DNA from: Actinomycetes bacterium
GTDB taxonomy: Bacteria > Actinomycetota > Acidimicrobiia > Acidimicrobiales > RAAP-2
Reading direction: 5' to 3'
Assembly (NCBI GenBank): GCA_021801235.1
Contig: JAJYYG010000038.1
Span: forward strand, 1 to 38,092
DNA: 38,092 nucleotides
Shown: piece after piece, positions 15,918-23,731 of the stretch
How positions within the stretch are numbered: position 1 is the first letter of the stretch
Layout of the letters: every line of letters begins with the position of its first letter
Translations under genes and position numbers: made by a program
Notes under the pieces: generated by a model
Databases searched by the model: none
The model's input: only the letters and a program-made list of their open reading frames with translations
What the model was told of the DNA's origin: nothing

Positions 15918-16922
15918 CTACACCTCGACGGGGGTGAACGACCCCACTGCACGGAGGTCGCGCAGGCGCGCCGGCCCGCTGAAGTCGACCGTCGCCAGGT
16001 CCACCACGTAGGTCTCGGGGTTGTCGGCCATCCGGTAGGCGTACCGGGGCCTGCTCAGGTTGAGCACGGCGTCCCAGACCGTCACCTCGGGTACCAGCGC
16101 CGTGCCCATCCGCTCCTTGATGAGTCCCTGCGGGATGTCGAAGGCGTTGCACACGTGCAGGGCCAGCCGCTCGGCCGTCGCGGCGTCGGCGGCCCGGTCG
16201 AGCAGGTGGAGGACGGCGCACAGGCGGACGAACCTCGAGGTCGGCGAGTAGTCGGCCGGGATGCCGCGGAGTCCCGCCCCCTGCCCGGGCGGAGAGAGGT
16301 CGAGGCCAGCGATCGTCTCGTCGGGGGGGTTCTCTGCGGAGATCCCCAGATAGTTGCCCAGGTTGAGCAGGTGCCAGTCGAGGTAGGGGGCGTTGGTGGC
16401 GACACCGACCGGATTGTCGACCACCCGGGTCCCGTCGGGGTGGAGCTCGATGGCGACCGAGCCCGCGGTGTCGTGGACGAGGCAGTGGACCGGTGGCACG
16501 AAGCCCATCCCGGGATCCCTGCCCACGATGTTCACCCCGGCCACGGCCGCCTTCACCTCCTCGACGCTGGCGCACGTGCCGAGGAGGAAGGCGGCGAGCT
16601 CGAGCTGCGACAGGTCGCCGCCGTCGCCCCGGGGACTGCGATACGTGCAGTAGCCGCCGGGCATGTAGAGGAGGTGGGCACTGATCCCCGCCTGGTTGAT
16701 GCCGTCGACCAGCCAGTCGGCGCGGCCGAAGACCCCCATGCCGACCACCCCCTGGACGGCCGTCCAGCCCCGCGAAGAGGTGCCGTCGCCGGCTGAGCGG
16801 CCCCCGGAAAAGCCGGCAGGAAGCACCGCCAGCTGGGTGGGCATGCCCACCGGGAACTCCATGCTGCGGCCGACGACGACCGTGCCGTCCTGTGCGGCGG
16901 GCAGCTTGAAGGTCATGCACAT
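15918..16922 (-). CDS. Choloylglycine hydrolase-family (Ntn) amidase
   Basis: This 334-residue protein begins MCMTFKLPAAQDGTVVVGRSMEF. In this linear-amide C-N hydrolase family the Met is removed and Cys2 becomes the N-terminal nucleophile. That fixes the start at ATG 16922, which has GGAGGA shortly upstream. Other family residues are R19 in GRSMEF, the DGINQAGISAHLLY block, and the Asn of TNAPYLDWHLLNLGNY. Members cleave bile-salt amides, penicillin V or acyl-homoserine lactones. In an environmental actinobacterium, N-acyl amide or lactone turnover is as likely as bile-salt hydrolysis. No signal peptide is possible with Cys at position 2, so it is cytoplasmic. Confidence 0.9.
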   Translation of the reverse strand: MCMTFKLPAAQDGTVVVGRSMEFPVGMPTQLAVLPAGFSGGRSAGDGTSSRGWTAVQGVVGMGVFGRADWLVDGINQAGISAHLLYMPGGYCTYRSPRGDGGDLSQLELAAFLLGTCASVEEVKAAVAGVNIVGRDPGMGFVPPVHCLVHDTAGSVAIELHPDGTRVVDNPVGVATNAPYLDWHLLNLGNYLGISAENPPDETIAGLDLSPPGQGAGLRGIPADYSPTSRFVRLCAVLHLLDRAADAATAERLALHVCNAFDIPQGLIKERMGTALVPEVTVWDAVLNLSRPRYAYRMADNPETYVVDLATVDFSGPARLRDLRAVGSFTPVEV

Positions 16923-17049
16923 GGTCCATCCTCCGCTCTCTGGTGGTGGGACCCGTACCTCCAGTCCTGCGGTCCCCGGTGATCCCCCGGGGACGTGGTC
17001 GAGCGGCTGGGCGGCGCGCACCCCGGGCCCGAGCGCCCGGCGTCCGGGC

Positions 17050-17424
17050 TCAGGCCCCGGTGGTGGCTTGCAGCACGATCCCGTTGCCGTCCGGGTCGTC
17101 GAAGGTCACGAACCGTCCCCAGGGCATCTCCTCGATCTCTCCCTCGATGGCGAGCCCTCTGGCCCGCAGCGCCGCCACGTCGCCTTCGAGGTCGTCGGTC
17201 TCCAGCACGGTGCCCTTGGTCGATCCCGCCGGCATGGTCCCGAACCAGGTCACCAGGGTGATCGATGTGCCGCCGCCCGGCGGGGCCACCTGGACCCATC
17301 GCAGGTCAGGCCCCATGGGGTTGTCCGCCACCAGGTCGAAGCCCAGGACGTCCACGTAGAAGTCGCGGGCGCGGTCCTGGTCGGACACCGGCAGCGAGAA
17401 GAGCTGCACCTTGGTGATGGGCAC
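17050..17424 (-). CDS. Glyoxalase/VOC-superfamily protein
   Basis: This is a 124-residue single-module VOC protein: ITKVQLFSLPVSDQDRARDF, then YVDVLGFDLVADNP, a central WVQVAPPGGG strand, and the C-terminal module GRFVTFDDPDGNGIVLQ. The fold supports metal-dependent lyases, isomerases and dioxygenases as well as drug-binding proteins, and this short type is usually of unknown role. The N-terminal metal position is Gln or Leu rather than the usual His, so glyoxalase I activity is doubtful. The GTG at 17424 gives the standard family start; GTGs further upstream are possible. Confidence 0.85.
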   Translation of the reverse strand: MPITKVQLFSLPVSDQDRARDFYVDVLGFDLVADNPMGPDLRWVQVAPPGGGTSITLVTWFGTMPAGSTKGTVLETDDLEGDVAALRARGLAIEGEIEEMPWGRFVTFDDPDGNGIVLQATTGA

Positions 17425-17837
17425 GGTGCCATTCTGACCGTGCACCGCACCGCTGTCGAGCGTCCCTATCCGATGAACCGTGGCTGGCTCCCCGGCCGAC
17501 CAGCCCGCCACGGGGCCGCGTGATCGGCCCACGGATGTGCCGCGGGGACCACGATCCCGCCGTCCTCCGTCGCAGCCCGAACGAAGGTGACGTCTCGGCC
17601 ACTCGTTGACACACTGGTCGCGAGCTGGGAGATTGGGGATCCTGGGACCGGCAGGCGCCCCGGACGACACCCCAGGGGTCCCCCTCGATCCCACGGGAAG
17701 TGCCTCACCGGTCGTCGACCGCCACCGGTCGGGAGTCGGCGATCCACCCGAGGCTGACGGTCAGTCCGGATGCAGACGGGTTGCGGTTCTTGGTGCGTCC
17801 CGGGGGCGCACCAGTGGATGCAGGAGGAGGGCCGGCG
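17425..17837. other. Gap of about 410 bases without a supported gene
   Basis: Open frames exist on both strands but none shows family motifs or a convincing start. No repeat or strong hairpin was noticed. It separates the minus-strand VOC gene from the plus-strand small ORF and rhodanese gene, so it presumably holds promoters for both directions. Confidence 0.5.
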
Positions 17838-18011
17838 ATGGTCACCGCAAAGATGATCATCGAGAGGGATGGGGGCTCGCCCACCAGAGTCGGCCGCGAG
17901 CACGCGCGGTCGGTGGTCGGTGACGCCGCCCACACCCGTGCGTGGAACCTCGGGGTCTTCCGGTGCGAGAGTTCGGGCGTCCCGTCGCCCGGTCGGCCGG
18001 TGGTGAGGTGA
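17838..18011 (+). CDS. Small hypothetical ORF coupled to the rhodanese gene
   Basis: This 57-residue ORF begins MVTAKMIIERDGGSPTRVGR. An AGGAGGAGG purine run ends about seven bases before its ATG. Its stop overlaps the GTG start of the rhodanese gene as GTGA. I do not recognise the protein. The ribosome site and the overlap favour a real cistron, but the composition late in the frame is Arg/Pro/Ser-rich and uninformative. It could simply be the leader that drives translation of the next gene. Confidence 0.35.
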   Translation: MVTAKMIIERDGGSPTRVGREHARSVVGDAAHTRAWNLGVFRCESSGVPSPGRPVVR

Positions 18012-18349
18012 GGGTGGGTTCGTCCGCACCCGAAGAGCGGCAGATCGCGCCGTCGGTCGCCTGGGCGGAGCTCGAGGCGGGCACCAGCCGCCTCCTCGAC
18101 CTCCGCAGCCGGGCCGAGCGGGCCACGTTCGGCTACCCCGCCGGATCGAAGAAGGTCTCGCTGGTCGTGCACGCCGTCCGACCGGACCGGTCCGCGGTCT
18201 ACCTCTGCCAGCACGCCGTCCGGAGCAAGCTCCCGTGGCGCCGCGGCGCGCGCGAGGTGGCGGGCGGCTTCAAGGCGTGGACCGAGGCCGGCGTGCCCGC
18301 GGTCCCAGGTGCACGGACCTCCGACCGGCGCCCCCGTTCGGAGGACTGA
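18008..18349 (+). CDS. Short rhodanese-domain sulfurtransferase-like protein
   Basis: This protein of about 113 residues has a single rhodanese fold: RLLDLRSRAERATFGYPAGS, then SAVYLCQHAVRSK with the catalytic-loop pattern CxxxxRS (C67, R72, S73), then EVAGGFKAWTEAGVPAV. Family members carry sulfur as a cysteine persulfide. The stretch between the catalytic loop and the GGFKAW strand is several residues shorter than usual, which may reduce or alter the pocket. GTG 18008 is used because it overlaps the upstream stop; GTG 18014 is an alternative. An aldo/keto reductase follows after 51 bases. Confidence 0.8.
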   Translation: MRVGSSAPEERQIAPSVAWAELEAGTSRLLDLRSRAERATFGYPAGSKKVSLVVHAVRPDRSAVYLCQHAVRSKLPWRRGAREVAGGFKAWTEAGVPAVPGARTSDRRPRSED

Positions 18350-18400
18350 CCGGCGCCCGTGCGGCCGTCGGCCCGTCCCGGGGTCGGTTACCGTGCAGGC

Positions 18401-19387
18401 ATGCCCCCCGACAGTTACACCCTCGCTGGTACCGACGTCTCCGTCCCGCTCCTCGGCGTGGGCACCTGGGCCTGGGGCGACCGTTCGACCTGGGGGATGG
18501 GCGGGTACGACGCTGGGCTGACTCGAGAGTCGATCCGGGAGGCGTGGGAGGCCTCCATCGACGCCGGGGCCACCTTCTTCGACACCGCCGAGGTCTACGG
18601 GAAGGGGGAGAGCGAGCGGATCATCGGCTCCCTGCTGGCCGCCGATCCGGTCCGAGCGGCATCGGCGGTGATCGCCACCAAGTTCATGCCCTCCCCGTGG
18701 AAGCTGAACGTCCGCGGGGCCCTGCTGGCGTCGGTGCGCGCCTCGCTCGATCGTCTGGGGCTGCCGTCGGTCGCCCTGTACCAGATCCACGGCCCGATCA
18801 GCCTCCGCTCGCAGGGAGCACTGGCCGAAGCGCTGGCCGCCGCCCACCAGGCGGGGTTGGTCAAGGCGGTCGGGGTGTCGAACTACTCCGCCCGGGAGAT
18901 GCGGTCGATGTCGGCGGCGCTCCGTCGCAACGGCATGGAGCTGGTGACCAACCAGATCGAGTTCTCGCTGTTGCGGCGGGGTCCCGAGACCTCCGGGCTG
19001 CTGGCCGCGTGCCGCGACCTCGGGGTGCTGCCCCTCGCCTACTCGCCGATCGGCCAGGGCCGCCTCACCGGGAAGTACTCGGCGGCGAACCCGCCGCCGG
19101 GGAAGCGGACGTTCTCGGACCATCCGATGGCCCTGGTGGACGCGGTGGTTGCCGAGCTGCGGCGCATCGGCGACCGGTACGGCGGCAAGACCCCGAGCCA
19201 GGTGGCGCTGAACTGGGTGATCGCCAAGGGCGTCCTCCCGATCCCGGGGGCGAAGAACCGCCCGCAGGCCGAGGAGAACGCCGGTGCACTCGGTTGGAGC
19301 ATCGACGACGAGGACCTCGCCCGGCTCGACGCTGCAGCGCTGGCCGGCACCCGGACCCTCCAGGGGCGCATCTGGCAGCACGGCTGA
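18401..19387 (+). CDS. Aldo/keto reductase
   Basis: This 328-residue NADPH-dependent reductase of the (beta/alpha)8 barrel type has a complete catalytic tetrad: D61 and Y66 in FFDTAEVYGKGESE, K94 in IATKF, and H130 in YQIHGP. VKAVGVSNYSAREM (about 157-170) and the C-terminal IPGAKNRPQAEENAGAL, which binds the cofactor phosphate, are well conserved. The pattern is nearest to the plant-type/YajO-like branch that reduces aldehydes. The ATG at 18401 precedes the first strand directly; an upstream GTG at 18359 is unnecessary. It ends seven bases from the end of the convergent MMPL gene. Confidence 0.9.
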   Translation: MPPDSYTLAGTDVSVPLLGVGTWAWGDRSTWGMGGYDAGLTRESIREAWEASIDAGATFFDTAEVYGKGESERIIGSLLAADPVRAASAVIATKFMPSPWKLNVRGALLASVRASLDRLGLPSVALYQIHGPISLRSQGALAEALAAAHQAGLVKAVGVSNYSAREMRSMSAALRRNGMELVTNQIEFSLLRRGPETSGLLAACRDLGVLPLAYSPIGQGRLTGKYSAANPPPGKRTFSDHPMALVDAVVAELRRIGDRYGGKTPSQVALNWVIAKGVLPIPGAKNRPQAEENAGALGWSIDDEDLARLDAAALAGTRTLQGRIWQHG

Positions 19388-19394
19388 GCCGGGT

Positions 19395-21617
19395 CTACCG
19401 TTCGGCTGGATCTCCGTCCGGCTGGATCGACCGTCCCGCCGGGTCTCCGTCCGGAGGTGGCGTGGCCTCGTCCGTGGCGGCGGCCGGGCCGTCGCCCAAC
19501 GGGCCGTCGCCCGTGCCGTCTGTGGTCATCCGCTGGAGGTGGTTGGGCCACCAGAAGTGGTAGCCCCGCAACGCGGCGATCGTCGGGATGATCCGGGTGG
19601 CCAGCAGGTTGGCGGCCAACAGCACCCCGATGGCCACGGCCAGCCCGATCTCCTCGAGCAACTGGATGCCGGTGGCGATCAGCGAGGCGAACGTCCCCGC
19701 CAGGATGAGCGCGGCGGCGAAGACGGCCGGCGATCCGTGCAGGATGGTGTTGCGCGCCGCCTGGCGCGGGGGCCGCCCGGCGGCGAACTCCTCGCGCAGG
19801 CGCGCCGCCATCAGGATGTTGTAGTCCGTCCCCACGGCCATCACGAAGATGTAGACGACGACGGGCAGCACGAAGTCCAACCCGTCGTACCCGGCCCCGT
19901 GGAGGAAGATCAGCGAGATGGACCCGAGCGTGGCCACGTAGGTGAGGATGACCCCGGCCAGGATGTAGAGCGGTGCCACCAGGGCCCGCAGCAGCAGCCC
20001 CAGGATGACCGCCACGATGACGAGGGCCAACGGGATCACGATCCGGAGATCGTGGGCGAGCGCGGCGCGGATGTCGACCACCTGGGAGGTGGTGCCCCCG
20101 ACCAGGGTGCTGGCCCCGGGGATCGAGTGGCGGGCGGCGGCGTCGAGCGGGCCGGTCACCGTGGCGATGGCGCCGGGCGAGTAGGGGTTGTCCTTCAAGA
20201 TGACCTGGATCAGGGCGTCGTGCCCGTCGGCCGAGTACTGGGCCGGCGCGACCAGCCCGACGCCGTCGATCCCGCTGAGGGAGTGGGCGAACGCGTCGAC
20301 CGCTTCCGGGTCGAGCGGGCGTCCGCTCACCACGAACAGCTGGGTGGGTCCGAGCACGCCGGCCGGGAAGTGCGCGGCGATGGTGTCGTAGGCCTGCTGC
20401 GAAGGGGTGCTGGCCGGCAGTTCGGCCAGCTGGTTGTAGGTGGTGGTGTACCCGAGGAGGCCGAAGGCCAGGCCGCCGAGCACGACCACCGAGCCGGCCA
20501 GGACCAGGGCGGGCCGTCGCGACGCGTCCCGGGCGATGATCTGGGTCCGGGTGCGGCGGCCCTCCACCGGGAGCCGCGGCGTCGACGGCCAGAAGGCCCG
20601 CCTCCCGAGCAGGGCCAGGACCGCCGGCACCAGGGTCAGCGAGGTGACCAGCATCAGGGCCACGCCGACGATCAGCCCGGGGGCGAGCGTGCGCAGCTCG
20701 CTCAGGCTCGACACCAACAGGGCGGCGAAGGCGGCTGCCACCGTCGCCGCCGCCGAGGTGATGACCTCGCCCGCCCGGGTGACCGCGAAGCGCAACGCGT
20801 CGGGGGCGCCGTCCCCGCGCGCCACCTGCTCCCGGTACCGGAACAGGAGGAACACGAAGTAGTCGGTGCCGACGCCGAACATGACCACGATGAGCAACGG
20901 GGCCATCACCGGGCCCACCTGGTAGTGGGACCAGTCGGCGATGTCCGCGGTCAGCGCCTGTGCGGCCTGGTGGGCGATGCCGATGATCACGATGGGGGCG
21001 ACGGCGAGGACGACGCTCCGGAAGACGAAGCCGAGCAGCACCAGGATGATCAGCACGGTGGCGAGGTCGATGATGGTCTGGGCCCGCGAGAACTCGGCGG
21101 TGGAATCCACGCTGATCGCCGCGTTGCCGGTGAGGCCGGCCACCAGGCCGGTGCCGGCGAGGATCCGATCGGTCTGCATCCGCAGCTCGGACACCGCCGC
21201 GTTGGTGGCCGGGGCGCCCACCTGCCCGGTGAAGGCGATCTGGACGATCTGCACCTGTTTGTCCGGGGAGAGGTAGACCGGCGAGGTCGACACCGACGAG
21301 ACGGCCGGGAGGTGCGCGGCGGCGAGCCGGGTCGCCAGCCGGTCGACGGTGGCCTGGTCGCCGGCGGTCAGGGGGCGGTGGTCGGCGCGGGAGACGGCGA
21401 TGCTTCCCGACGCTCCCGCCTCGGCGGGGAAGGACCGGCTGGCCACGGCCTGGGCCCGCACCGACTGGTACGAGGCGGGAAGGAACGACGAGTTGTTGTT
21501 GGAGGTGAACGCGCCCAGCGCCGGCGAGAGGGCGACCACCACCGCGATGCCGACCAGCCACGCACCCATCACCTTCCACGGATGGGTGGTGACCACCCGG
21601 GCCAGCTTCGAGAACAC
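19395..21617 (-). CDS. MMPL/RND-family membrane transporter
   Basis: This 740-residue protein has the duplicated MMPL layout: one N-terminal helix, a large external domain, five helices, then a repeat of the same. Each half carries the GTDY proton-relay motif, VMFGVGTDYFVFLLFRYRE in the first and MAVGTDYNILMAARLREEF in the second. Actinobacterial MMPL proteins export lipids, glycolipids or siderophores, and some export drugs. The last 45 residues are a hydrophilic Pro/Asp/Gly tail with a short PDGDPAxR repeat. The start is GTG 21617, ten bases after the Nudix gene stop, so the two are probably one operon. The substrate is unknown. Confidence 0.9.
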   Translation of the reverse strand: MFSKLARVVTTHPWKVMGAWLVGIAVVVALSPALGAFTSNNNSSFLPASYQSVRAQAVASRSFPAEAGASGSIAVSRADHRPLTAGDQATVDRLATRLAAAHLPAVSSVSTSPVYLSPDKQVQIVQIAFTGQVGAPATNAAVSELRMQTDRILAGTGLVAGLTGNAAISVDSTAEFSRAQTIIDLATVLIILVLLGFVFRSVVLAVAPIVIIGIAHQAAQALTADIADWSHYQVGPVMAPLLIVVMFGVGTDYFVFLLFRYREQVARGDGAPDALRFAVTRAGEVITSAAATVAAAFAALLVSSLSELRTLAPGLIVGVALMLVTSLTLVPAVLALLGRRAFWPSTPRLPVEGRRTRTQIIARDASRRPALVLAGSVVVLGGLAFGLLGYTTTYNQLAELPASTPSQQAYDTIAAHFPAGVLGPTQLFVVSGRPLDPEAVDAFAHSLSGIDGVGLVAPAQYSADGHDALIQVILKDNPYSPGAIATVTGPLDAAARHSIPGASTLVGGTTSQVVDIRAALAHDLRIVIPLALVIVAVILGLLLRALVAPLYILAGVILTYVATLGSISLIFLHGAGYDGLDFVLPVVVYIFVMAVGTDYNILMAARLREEFAAGRPPRQAARNTILHGSPAVFAAALILAGTFASLIATGIQLLEEIGLAVAIGVLLAANLLATRIIPTIAALRGYHFWWPNHLQRMTTDGTGDGPLGDGPAAATDEATPPPDGDPAGRSIQPDGDPAER

Positions 21618-21627
21618 CGGAAGCCTG

Positions 21628-22377
21628 CTACTTCCAGGCCCAGACCGGTTGCTCGTAGTGGGCCACCCGGGTCGGGCGACCGTGGAGCATCACTTCCCGG
21701 AACTGGTAGAGGATGGCCGCGGTCGGTGCGTTGATCCACCGGTCGGAGAGCCGCATGCGGATGATCGGCGCCTCGCTCTCGGGGATCCGCTCGAAGGAGG
21801 GCGACTCGGGGTGGTCGAGCTGGGCGAGCGGGACGACCCGGACGGACTCGACTTCGTCGGGGTTGGCATCGATCACCCCGCTCCCCGGCCCCCACAGCAC
21901 GACCGGGGTCATGGCGTACCCGGAGCGGGTCGGGAAGTCGTCGAGGACTCCGAGCACCTGCTCCGCTCCGATCCGGAGGCCGAGCTCCTCGGCCACCTCG
22001 CGTCGGGCGGCCGAGGCCGGGTCCTCGTCGCCGTCCAGGCGACCACCGGGGAGCGCCCACTGCCCGGGGTGCGCCCGCAGGCCTGCCGCCCGGCGGGTCA
22101 GTAGGAAGGCAGCGTCACGTGGGTCCGGATCCGGGTCCGGGGTACTGCCGATAGCCTCGGCCCGGTCCGGCGTCCCGGTCCGGCTGCCGCTGCGGTCTCT
22201 CCCGTGGCCGGGTGACGTGGCGGCATCCCCACCGGCGATCCCGGCGCCCACGATGACCAGGGCCACCGCCGCCCGGCGCAGGTCGTCCCGCTCCACCGCC
22301 ACCGGGTCGAAGGACCGGAGGTTCTCCACGGCCCGGGCGCGCAGCCGGTCGCCCATGGGATACATGGTGACCAGCAT
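21628..22377 (-). CDS. Nudix hydrolase, CoA-pyrophosphatase-like
   Basis: This protein has a perfect Nudix box, GGRLDGDEDPASAARREV followed by AEELGL (G-x5-E-x7-REVAEELGL). It is preceded by FLLTRRAAGLRAHPGQWALP, which resembles the LLTxRxxxLRxHxGQxxxPGG signature of the CoA diphosphatase branch. Such enzymes cut coenzyme A or related nucleotide diphosphates. An insertion of about 30 Asp/Pro/Gly-rich residues (TSPGHGRD...PDPDPDP) sits in the middle of the first strands. The C-terminal WINAPTAAILYQFREV also fits. Three in-frame starts (22392 GTG, 22377 ATG, 22365 ATG) are possible; none has a strong ribosome site, so the N-terminus is uncertain. Confidence 0.88.
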   Translation of the reverse strand: MLVTMYPMGDRLRARAVENLRSFDPVAVERDDLRRAAVALVIVGAGIAGGDAATSPGHGRDRSGSRTGTPDRAEAIGSTPDPDPDPRDAAFLLTRRAAGLRAHPGQWALPGGRLDGDEDPASAARREVAEELGLRIGAEQVLGVLDDFPTRSGYAMTPVVLWGPGSGVIDANPDEVESVRVVPLAQLDHPESPSFERIPESEAPIIRMRLSDRWINAPTAAILYQFREVMLHGRPTRVAHYEQPVWAWK

Positions 22378-22489
22378 ACGGAACCCCCGCACCCCGGCCC
22401 CACCCGGCCGTTCTCCCGGTGGGACCCGCAGCCCGACGGACCTGCAGATGCAGCCCGGTCCTCCCGCCGATCCGCACCGCTCCCCCGTC

Positions 22490-23338
22490 TCACGTCTTCC
22501 CGACGAACCTCCGTCGGATGCGCTCGACCTGTTCGGGGGGGACGACGGTGTCGGGGTCTCGGAGGGTGCCGAGCGAGTCGGTCACGCCGACCAGCGCCTG
22601 GTAGAGCGGCGGGCAGGTGACGCACCCGGCCAGGTGGGCCTCGAGCGCGGCACGCTCGTCCGGGCCGAGCTCGTCGTCGATGTACTCCGACACCCGGCCG
22701 CGCGCTTCGGCGCAGGTGAGCGTCACGCCCCGGTTCGCCATCCTCCGCTCCTCTCCTCGGGCCAGCGCGTCCACCAGCATCATCCGTCCCCGTCGCAACC
22801 GCTGCTTCGCCGCCGGGACGCCGAGCCCGAGCACGTCCGCGATGTCGGAAACCGTCCACCCCTCGGCGTCGTGGAGGACCACCACGCTCCGGTAGTGGAC
22901 CGGAAGGTGGAGCAGCGCATCCTCCATCTCCGCCCGGCTCTCGGCCCGCTCGGCCACCACCGAGGCGTCGACGGTGTAGTCGTCCGCGCCCCACCGCTCC
23001 TCGACGTCGCCGACCGAGAGCTCGTGGCTTCGATGGCGGGCCCGGTCGATCGCCAGGTGGTGCAGGATCCGGTGGAGCCAGGTCCGCAGCGACGAGTCAC
23101 CCCGGAACTGACCCCGCCGCTCGATGGCCCGCAGCACCGTGTCCCCCACCACGTCCTCGGCCTCCGCCGGGTCGCCCACCAGATGGAGGGCGTACCGGTA
23201 GAGGCCGGGGATCTCCGCGGCGACCAGGTCCCCGAACTCGGGTGCCGGGACTCCGTCGCCACCTGGTCCAGCGCCCTCACCACCCGAGGAACCGGCCTCG
23301 TGCCCGGGCGACGATGCCGGTTGGACGGGGGTCACCAC
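22490..23338 (-). CDS. ECF sigma factor fused in frame to a zinc-finger anti-sigma domain
   Basis: This is a 282-residue protein. Residues 36-102 are sigma region 2 (LYRYALHLVGDPAEAEDVVG, and RTWLHRILHHLAIDRAR). Residues 137-190 are region 4 with the helix-turn-helix WTVSDIADVLGLGVPAAKQR. Residues 205-250 form a zf-HC2/ZAS domain (C209, H235, C239, C242; the HxxxCxxC motif is AHLAGCVTC) as in RsrA-type anti-sigma factors. Sigma and anti-sigma are normally two neighbouring genes; here there is no stop between them. A strong internal ribosome site precedes Met200, so a free anti-sigma fragment could also be made. The GTG start lies inside a long palindrome, so the true N-terminus is open. Confidence 0.88.
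   Translation of the reverse strand: MVTPVQPASSPGHEAGSSGGEGAGPGGDGVPAPEFGDLVAAEIPGLYRYALHLVGDPAEAEDVVGDTVLRAIERRGQFRGDSSLRTWLHRILHHLAIDRARHRSHELSVGDVEERWGADDYTVDASVVAERAESRAEMEDALLHLPVHYRSVVVLHDAEGWTVSDIADVLGLGVPAAKQRLRRGRMMLVDALARGEERRMANRGVTLTCAEARGRVSEYIDDELGPDERAALEAHLAGCVTCPPLYQALVGVTDSLGTLRDPDTVVPPEQVERIRRRFVGKT
22739..22758 (-). promoter_or_regulatory. Internal ribosome-binding site before Met200 of the sigma/anti-sigma fusion
   Basis: On the minus strand GAGGAGAGGAG, CGGAGG and then ATG run together, placing an ideal Shine-Dalgarno sequence six bases before the codon for Met200 (22741). Translation from here would give an 83-residue stand-alone zinc-finger anti-sigma factor in the same frame. 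Confidence 0.5.
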
Positions 23339-23367
23339 GGCAGTCTCGCAGACTGCCGTGGTGACCC
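23329..23367. other. Perfect 18-bp inverted repeat with 3-base loop
   Basis: GGGTCACCACGGCAGTCT (23329-23346) pairs without mismatch with 23350-23367; the loop is CGC. It lies 15 bases past the stop of the DUF2892 gene and covers the annotated start of the sigma gene, both on the minus strand. It can be a terminator of the former, an operator, or an RNA hairpin that hides the start of the latter. There is no T run. Confidence 0.85.
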
Positions 23368-23382
23368 TCTCCCGGCGACCGC

Positions 23383-23655
23383 TCAGGCGCCGCGCCCGGC
23401 TTCGACCGGTCGCCGATCAGCCGTCTTGCCGCCCTCTGACGCCTCCTCCGCCTCGCCAGCCGGCAGCGTGTCGATGTGCAACAGGCTGTAGGCCGGGCAG
23501 TACCCGCTCGACGCGGTCACCACCAGCACGCCGGCCACCACCAGCAGCACCACGCCCCATCCGGTGGAGAAGCCGAGCACCCCGGCCCCGATCACCGCCC
23601 CGACGGCGAGGACTCCCCGGATCGCCCTGTCTGTCTTTCCCTCTGTCTTCTTCAT
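23383..23655 (-). CDS. DUF2892 (YgaP-type) small membrane protein
   Basis: This 90-residue protein has a short charged N-terminus (MKKTEGKTDRAIRGVLAVGA), two membrane helices (about 13-33 and 36-50) and the family motif GYCPAYSLLHIDT at about residue 51. The Cys-Pro-x-Tyr element is the hallmark of DUF2892, often fused or adjacent to rhodanese domains and linked to sulfur handling. The rest is a hydrophilic tail. GGAGAG stands before the ATG at 23655. No rhodanese gene is next to it here; one is present 5 kb away at 18008. A sulfur role is therefore only a family-level hint. Confidence 0.82.
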   Translation of the reverse strand: MKKTEGKTDRAIRGVLAVGAVIGAGVLGFSTGWGVVLLVVAGVLVVTASSGYCPAYSLLHIDTLPAGEAEEASEGGKTADRRPVEAGRGA

Positions 23656-23731
23656 CACGCTCTCCTTTGCTCGAACGTCACCCACACAGACGCACGGGGC
23701 GGGCAAAGGGATACACCGTCCCCGCCGGGCG

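Noticed and set aside
17705-19381. Minus-strand open frame of 558 codons opposite the rhodanese and aldo/keto reductase
   Set aside because: It has no motifs and runs antisense to a reductase with an intact catalytic tetrad.
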